Shown here: positions 5,833 to 10,591 of the stretch, in pieces
Numbering within the stretch: position 1 is the stretch's first letter
How the letters are laid out: each line of letters starts with the position of its first letter
Origin: DASYSA01 sp036003885
Lineage (GTDB): Bacteria; Acidobacteriota; Blastocatellia; UBA7656
Assembly: GCA_036003885.1 (NCBI GenBank)
Contig: DASYSA010000052.1
Span: 1 to 10,591, forward strand
Length of the DNA stretch: 10,591 nt
Reading direction: 5' to 3'
The notes under the pieces: generated by a model
What the model saw: the letters and a program-made list of their open reading frames with translations, nothing else
Told to the model about the DNA's origin: nothing
Databases searched by the model: none
Position numbers and translations under genes: made by a program

Positions 5833-6672
5833 ATGTCCAAGAAAGAGAATAAGGTCCTACGGTTTCCGTCTGCGCCGTTGAAGGCAGACTACCAACGCGT
5901 TCAATCAACCTATACCGTGCGCGAGATCAAGCAGCTGTTTGGCTTAAGCGAACGGTTGATCCGGCGCTGGACTGAGCAGGGTGTCGTGCAAACCGCGGCG
6001 TCCTCTGAAGCCGGCGAGCCGGTCTACGACTTTCAGGCGCTCACTCAGTTTCGACGCGTCCGAGAGCTGCGCAGCCGGGGATTGACACTTAAGCAGGTCG
6101 AAGCCGAGATCCAGGGTCAGATGAACCTGTTCAAGGCTACGGCCGGTCAGGTCACGCGACTGCTCACGCCATTTGAAGAGGCGCTGATTCTACACGAGCG
6201 CGGCGAACCGAAGGCGGCCGAGTGCTACAAAGAAGCCATCAGGGAAGGCGACAACGTCGCCGACGCTTACTGCAATCTCGGAATTATCGAGTTGGAGCAA
6301 GGCAACATGGCCAAAGCGCTCGACTGCTTCAGCCTCTCGCTGAAGAACGAGCCGCGCCATGTAGAGGCCCACTACGATCTGGCCAATCTCTACTTCGACG
6401 CCGGCGATTTGAAGTTGGCTCGGCTGCACTACGAAAGCGCCGCCGAGCTCGAGCCGTCGTTCTCCCCGCTCCATTACAACCTGGCGCTCGTGTACTATCA
6501 GCTCGACGATCTGGATCGGGCATGCGGCTCGCTCCACCGTTACAAGGAGCTCGCGCCAGAGGACGAAGATATGCAAGCCATAGATGAACTGCTGAAATGG
6601 CTCGAGCAGGCTTGCAATCTCGGCAATCCCGGCGTGTCCTCAATTCAAAAGAAGAATTCGTCCGGGCACTGA
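5833..6672 (+). CDS. MerR-type HTH / TPR fusion protein
   Basis: A 279-aa protein. Residues about 26-95 are a MerR-like winged helix (YTVREIKQLFGLSERLIRRWTEQGVV, then YDFQALTQFRRVRELRSRGLTLKQVEAEI). Residues about 112-244 hold four tetratricopeptide-like repeats, seen in FEEALILHERGEPKAAECYKEA, DAYCNLGIIELEQGNMAKAL, AHYDLANLYFDAGDLKLA and LHYNLALVYYQLDDLDRA. There is no metal-binding Cys pattern, signal peptide or membrane segment, so it is cytoplasmic. MerR-type domains bind promoter DNA and TPRs bind proteins, so the fusion is a plausible regulator or adaptor whose effector is a protein rather than a small ligand. Its place 17 nt after ku and 10 nt before the ATL gene ties it to end joining. 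I recall similar genes beside ku in Acidobacteriota but could not check. No clear Shine-Dalgarno is seen. Confidence 0.9.
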   Translation: MSKKENKVLRFPSAPLKADYQRVQSTYTVREIKQLFGLSERLIRRWTEQGVVQTAASSEAGEPVYDFQALTQFRRVRELRSRGLTLKQVEAEIQGQMNLFKATAGQVTRLLTPFEEALILHERGEPKAAECYKEAIREGDNVADAYCNLGIIELEQGNMAKALDCFSLSLKNEPRHVEAHYDLANLYFDAGDLKLARLHYESAAELEPSFSPLHYNLALVYYQLDDLDRACGSLHRYKELAPEDEDMQAIDELLKWLEQACNLGNPGVSSIQKKNSSGH

Positions 6673-6682
6673 AGAGGGAGAA

Positions 6683-7189
6683 ATGGCCGGCAAGTTCACA
6701 TCGCGCACCGCATGGCGAGAGAAACTCGAGCGGGAAGACCACTCAAAGATAGTTCAAATCCCGCCGAGGATGGCCAAGAGATTCGGCGGCGGCACGATGT
6801 TGATACCCAGGCCGCTCGATGTTGATGCGCTGATACGCAAAACAGGAAAAGGCTCGCTCATCACCACGTCTCAAATCCGAGCGCGGCTCGCGGGGGACAA
6901 CAAGGCGGATGTCACTTGCCCACTGACTACCGGGATATTCATTCGAATTGCGGCAGAAGCGGCCGAAGAAGACCTGCGAAACGGAAAGAAGCGAATCACT
7001 CCTTACTGGCGTGTAGTCAGAGACGATGGGAGCCTCATGGAGAAGTTTCCCGGCGGAGTGAAGGCACAGGCTCAGCGACTGGAAGATGAGGGCCACATGG
7101 TAGAACCGGGCAAAGGAAAGAAGCCACCGAAAGTGAGGGAGGTTGAGAAGTCCCTGGTCAGACTAGCGACGAAGAGCGGGAAGCGCTGA
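6683..7189 (+). CDS. Alkyltransferase-like (ATL/MGMT-fold) DNA-binding protein, catalytic Cys absent
   Basis: A 168-aa protein with the winged-helix DNA-binding domain of O6-alkylguanine-DNA alkyltransferases. SLITTSQIRARLAG (58-71) corresponds to the vTTYGqIA helix of that family. ITPYWRVVRDDGSL (105-118) aligns with the active-site segment IPCHRVVrsDGsL, and FPGGVKAQAQRLEDEGH (122-138) with the closing helix. The nucleophilic Cys of PCHR is replaced by Tyr108, and His by Trp109. Alkyltransferase-like proteins with a Trp or Ala there bind O6-alkylguanine, flip the base and hand the lesion to other repair enzymes. A Cys at 79 (TCPLTTG) lies elsewhere in the fold and is not an obvious substitute. 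The N-terminal 50 residues are family-specific (PPRMAKRFGGGTMLIPRPLDVDALIRK). An AGAGGGAG ribosome binding site directly precedes the ATG. The gene ends the ku operon. The fold call is fairly sure; lesion recognition is inferred. Confidence 0.82.
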   Translation: MAGKFTSRTAWREKLEREDHSKIVQIPPRMAKRFGGGTMLIPRPLDVDALIRKTGKGSLITTSQIRARLAGDNKADVTCPLTTGIFIRIAAEAAEEDLRNGKKRITPYWRVVRDDGSLMEKFPGGVKAQAQRLEDEGHMVEPGKGKKPPKVREVEKSLVRLATKSGKR

Positions 7190-7192
7190 TCT

Positions 7193-10100
7193 TCAAGCCG
7201 ATCTGCTGAGGTACGATCGCAACTCCGGTGGTATGCTCCGGCGCACTAAAGCATTCTTCGCCTGCCACTCAGAAGATGGATCCATCTCGACAAGGAAGCG
7301 CGTCTCTCCGGTTTCCAGAATCGCGATCGGTACGCCGTCGCGGTAAAGGATCCGGTTGGCTGCAAATGACGCGAGTCGCCCCCCTGGCGTAATAATGCCG
7401 ATCAGGTTAAGCGGATCGGCAGCGCTTACGGAGACCAACACATTGTCGGCAGGGTTGCGGCGTATCGAGCGCAGCATACTGACCGCTTCAGGCAGCGCGA
7501 ACTGCTCTCCCGAGAAACCCGCAACGAATCGCCCGCCTCTAATCTCCCCGCGCGCTTCCAGGCGATGAAAGACCCTCAGCAACTCACGCCAGGGCGGAAG
7601 CAGCCCTTCCCGTTCGATCAAGCGTTTGAAGACAACACCGTAGCGGCGCAGGAGAATTCGTCCAATCTTTTCAACCAGCTCGCGGTCGAATGAGCTACGG
7701 CTCTCTGACCGGGCCGAGTCTCGCGTCAGCAGAGACCACCGGCCGGCGTTGGCCATGTCGTAGACCGCGCGCCTTCGCCTCGAAGCCTGAGTCTTGCGAT
7801 TTGAAGGAGTCAGTAATGCGCGCAGCCCGGTGAAGCTATCTGCAGTCACGAGTCCGCAAGCGACCAGTTCGCCCAGCGCATCCTCGGCCTGCGAACTCAA
7901 CAAACCGGTACCTTCTGCCACATCACCGAAGAACGACGCGCCATGCTTGATGAGGTAGTCGTAGACAGGTTCCGCGACGGGTGATAGGACGACCTCGTCG
8001 GAAGCTGGACGAACGACAAAGGGATCCCAGGTTGCGAGGTTCTTTCTTTCGAGAAGCGCAATCGGCGTCGCGCGCACCGGCCCCGAAGCCCTCATCTTCT
8101 CGGGCGCAGGTCTGGGAGGCGTCAATCGCGCCCACATAACTTGCCCTGAGGAGCAAAGCGAGTCGAGCCAAACGGGATCGTAATCAGCTACTCTCGATGG
8201 CAGCAACTCACCCTCCCAGGCGGCCGCCGGGGACTCGAAGCCCTCAAGTTGTTCGATGACCGACGCAAGACTCGAAGGCCCTTCTGCCTGGTGTTCAGGC
8301 GCAACCCTCTGCCAGGCGAGCAGGAACCGCATCAGGTCGGCGCTCGAGACCGGCTCGATCTCTTGCCTCAGCCGATTCAAAGTATAGCTGTGAATTCGCG
8401 CAAGCAGTCGCCGCGCACACCATTCAGTATCCTCTGTACCCGGCGTGAAGCGGCCACGCAGCACGAACCCTTCGGCCTCCAGCCTCAACAAAGCCCCTTC
8501 AATTTGAGTGGCCGACAAACCTGCGGTCGCTGCCATTTGTGCGGCAGTCGTTGGGCCAATCCCCTCCAGTCTGCTGCGGACGAGTTCCATAAGCGCGTCG
8601 TCAAAGGTCCAGGGGATCCTGGCGAAGACTTCGGGTGCAACGATGGGAGGCTCGATCGTCGGGGAAGGGAAGACCGCTTCGAGTTGAGGGAGCCGTTCTG
8701 CAGCGACCCATAGAGCAGGCCCGTTATCGCTCGTCCGCAGCACAGCCGCGCGGCGGTCCGCGGCAAGCTCATTCAGGAACTGAGACCAGCCGGCCGAGGA
8801 AGTCGTCTCGCCGCTCAGTCCCTCGCTCTCAGTCAGGAATCCGAGCTCGAGCAACGCGTCGTGGAGTTCGTCGGCGTTTTCAACCTGCGGCCACGCTTCT
8901 TCGCGTACGCGAAGGATGGCCGCGGCATCGAGTGTGCCCAGATCACTGGCAGTCTCCGGATCCGACCAGCGTCGCTGAAAGACCGCACGGGTTCGGCGCT
9001 CTTCAAGCGGGGCGTCATCCAGATACGCATAAGGACGCGCGTTCAATATCTCCTGCGCAAGTGGCGAGGGCTCGATCAGGTCGCGGGCCACAAATACTTT
9101 CTCGCCGCGTTCCATCGATGCCAGCAGCTTTTCGAGGCTGTCGATGTCCATCGCCTCTTCGAGGCAGTCGCGCACGGTCTGATTCACAAGGGGGTGATCA
9201 GGAATCTCACGTTCCGTGCCGACGAGATTCTCGGCACAAGCCACCTGCTCAGGAAAGACAGCGGTCAACAAGTCTTCGGCGTCCATGCGTTGGAGTTGGG
9301 CCGGAATCTTCTTTCCGCCGCGCATTCGAAGGATGGCCAGCGATCGCATCGCATTCCACCGCCATCGCACGCCCCACATCGGCGCCGCCAGCAACGCCTG
9401 AGTCAGTAGATCGCGAACAGAGGTGGAGCGAAGATATTGGAATACTTCATCCAGTTGAAAGCTGTGAGCCGGTCCGAGCGAAAGCACGATGGCGTCTTCG
9501 GTGGCTGCAGCCTGAAGTTCGAAGTTGAAAGTTCTGCAGAAACGCTTGCGCAGAGCCAGACCCCAGGCGCGATTCAGACGGCTTCCGAACGGCGCATGGA
9601 TGACCATCTGCATGCCGCCGCCTTCATCGAAGAAGCGCTCGATGACGAGGGTCTCCTGGCTCGGCATAACGCCAAGCGTGGCCTTGGCCGCGGCGAGGTA
9701 ATCTACAATCTGCTCGGCGGCGACCTGAGCGATACCGACGTCGTTGACTAGCCAGTTCAAGGCCGGGAACGGGTCGTCATCTGTTCCAGTCCCGAATTTC
9801 TCGGCGAGTTCGGTGCGCAATCGCGAGACCGACTGCGAGAGTTCGTGAGTGCGCGAGGGTGCTTCGCCGAGCCAGAAGGGAATCGTAGGCGGCTGTCCGT
9901 GCGCGTCCTGGACTCGAACGCGACCCATCTCGACCCGCAGGATTTGCCACGAAGTATTGCCGAGCTGGAAGATGTCGCCCTGCAAGCTCTCAACCGCGAA
10001 GTCCTCATTGACGGTGCCGATAAACGTTCCGGTTGGCTCCAATATCACACTGTAGTCCGCCGTGTCCGGGATCGCGCCTCCGGAAGTGATCGCGGCGAGA

Positions 10101-10591
10101 CGCGCTCCCTTCCGACCTCGCACTCTATGATTCACAGCGTCGTGATGTAGATAAGCGCTGCGGCGGCCGCGCTTGGTGGCGTAGCCCTCAGCCAGCATGC
10201 GCACGACTGCATTGAAGTCTTCTCTCGACAACCGGTGATACGGGTAAGCGCGGCGTACCATCTCGAACAAGGCGTCTTCGGTCCAGTCCTCCGAAGCAGC
10301 CGAAGCCACTATCTGCTGCGCCAGGATATCCAGCGGCTGTTTGGGGATCGACAGTTGATCCAGTTCGCCTCTGCGCACCGCATCGAGCAGCGCCGCGCAC
10401 TCGACCAGTTCGTCGCGGGTCTGAGGAAAGATTCGGCCTTTCGGAAAGCCGCCGACGCTGTGACCCGAGCGCCCGACCCGCTGCAGGAAAGCGGCTATGG
10501 ATCGCGTTGATCCAATCTGGCACACGAGATCCACCGCACCGATGTCGATTCCAAGCTCCAGTGACGCTGTCGCAACCAGTGCGCGCAACTC
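7193..10591 (-). CDS. lhr: Lhr-family large ATP-dependent helicase, C-terminal 1132 residues (5' end beyond window)
   Basis: The frame is open to the right edge. The first visible codons read ELRALVATASLELGIDIG, the middle of RecA-like domain 2, so the apparent TTG start at 10588 is internal. Motif V (ATASLELGIDIG) and motif VI (QRVGRSGH) are near visible residues 7-18 and 37-44. Walker A, DEAD/H and motif III are outside. Then come the Lhr winged-helix and beta-barrel regions (AAITSGGAIPDTADYSV near 166-182; PTGTFIGTVNEDFAVE) and a long Lhr-CTD ending in the typical SAADPLNLIGIITPGGRLASFAANRILYRDGVPIA. Adding about 350 missing residues gives roughly 1480 aa, like full-length bacterial Lhr (about 1500). 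Lhr is an ATP-driven 3'-5' helicase/translocase linked to DNA repair. The gene converges on the ATL gene with 3 nt between stops, so no dedicated terminator fits between them. Confidence 0.95.
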   Translation of the reverse strand, partial: ELRALVATASLELGIDIGAVDLVCQIGSTRSIAAFLQRVGRSGHSVGGFPKGRIFPQTRDELVECAALLDAVRRGELDQLSIPKQPLDILAQQIVASAASEDWTEDALFEMVRRAYPYHRLSREDFNAVVRMLAEGYATKRGRRSAYLHHDAVNHRVRGRKGARLAAITSGGAIPDTADYSVILEPTGTFIGTVNEDFAVESLQGDIFQLGNTSWQILRVEMGRVRVQDAHGQPPTIPFWLGEAPSRTHELSQSVSRLRTELAEKFGTGTDDDPFPALNWLVNDVGIAQVAAEQIVDYLAAAKATLGVMPSQETLVIERFFDEGGGMQMVIHAPFGSRLNRAWGLALRKRFCRTFNFELQAAATEDAIVLSLGPAHSFQLDEVFQYLRSTSVRDLLTQALLAAPMWGVRWRWNAMRSLAILRMRGGKKIPAQLQRMDAEDLLTAVFPEQVACAENLVGTEREIPDHPLVNQTVRDCLEEAMDIDSLEKLLASMERGEKVFVARDLIEPSPLAQEILNARPYAYLDDAPLEERRTRAVFQRRWSDPETASDLGTLDAAAILRVREEAWPQVENADELHDALLELGFLTESEGLSGETTSSAGWSQFLNELAADRRAAVLRTSDNGPALWVAAERLPQLEAVFPSPTIEPPIVAPEVFARIPWTFDDALMELVRSRLEGIGPTTAAQMAATAGLSATQIEGALLRLEAEGFVLRGRFTPGTEDTEWCARRLLARIHSYTLNRLRQEIEPVSSADLMRFLLAWQRVAPEHQAEGPSSLASVIEQLEGFESPAAAWEGELLPSRVADYDPVWLDSLCSSGQVMWARLTPPRPAPEKMRASGPVRATPIALLERKNLATWDPFVVRPASDEVVLSPVAEPVYDYLIKHGASFFGDVAEGTGLLSSQAEDALGELVACGLVTADSFTGLRALLTPSNRKTQASRRRRAVYDMANAGRWSLLTRDSARSESRSSFDRELVEKIGRILLRRYGVVFKRLIEREGLLPPWRELLRVFHRLEARGEIRGGRFVAGFSGEQFALPEAVSMLRSIRRNPADNVLVSVSAADPLNLIGIITPGGRLASFAANRILYRDGVPIAILETGETRFLVEMDPSSEWQAKNALVRRSIPPELRSYLSRSA

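Noticed and set aside
8635..9528. 297-codon plus-strand frame opposite lhr
   Set aside because: Arg/Ser/Pro-rich translation typical of a GC-rich antisense shadow, and it overlaps conserved Lhr coding sequence.

Overview
The window looks like a chromosomal segment from a moderately GC-rich bacterium. The NHEJ genes, the ATL-type repair gene and the repeat-rich winged-helix gene remind me of Acidobacteriota, perhaps Blastocatellia. That placement rests on recall of family style only; there is no rRNA or marker gene here, so confidence is low.

Region 1 (1-2030, minus strand) is a compact plasmid-like cassette of three genes read right to left. First is a 76-aa excisionase/MerR-fold DNA-binding protein with a C-terminal AT-hook. 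Second is a small ParA/Soj-type ATPase. Third is a gene of at least 289 codons that starts 1 nt after the parA stop and runs off the left edge. This third frame is easy to miss because it has no stop inside the window. It encodes a winged-helix-like domain flanked by Ser-Arg-Pro-rich linkers. At the DNA level the linkers are arrays of a 9-bp repeat (TCTAGAGGG), present in both orientations. No canonical ParB is visible. The winged-helix protein and the repeats are candidates for the partner and the centromere-like site of the ParA, which is an inference.

Region 2 (1998-7189, plus strand) is a bacterial non-homologous end-joining (NHEJ) locus. A 171-bp divergent promoter region separates the cassette from ligD, which is full length in POL-PE-LIG order. 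After a 422-bp gap with a near-consensus sigma70 promoter come ku, a MerR-HTH/TPR fusion protein and an alkyltransferase-like (ATL) protein. These three are packed 10-17 nt apart and look like one operon. In the ATL protein the PCHR active site of O6-alkylguanine-DNA alkyltransferases reads PYWR, so it should recognise damage rather than repair it directly. Ku would bind and bridge ends, LigD would process, fill and seal them, the MerR-TPR protein is a candidate regulator or scaffold, and the ATL protein would add an alkyl-damage branch.

Region 3 (7193-10591, minus strand) is the C-terminal 1132 residues of a long Lhr-type superfamily 2 helicase. It converges on the ATL gene with only 3 nt between stop codons. 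Its N-terminal helicase motifs lie beyond the right edge. The right-hand 8 kb is therefore a DNA-repair neighbourhood with a ParA-type cassette abutting it.
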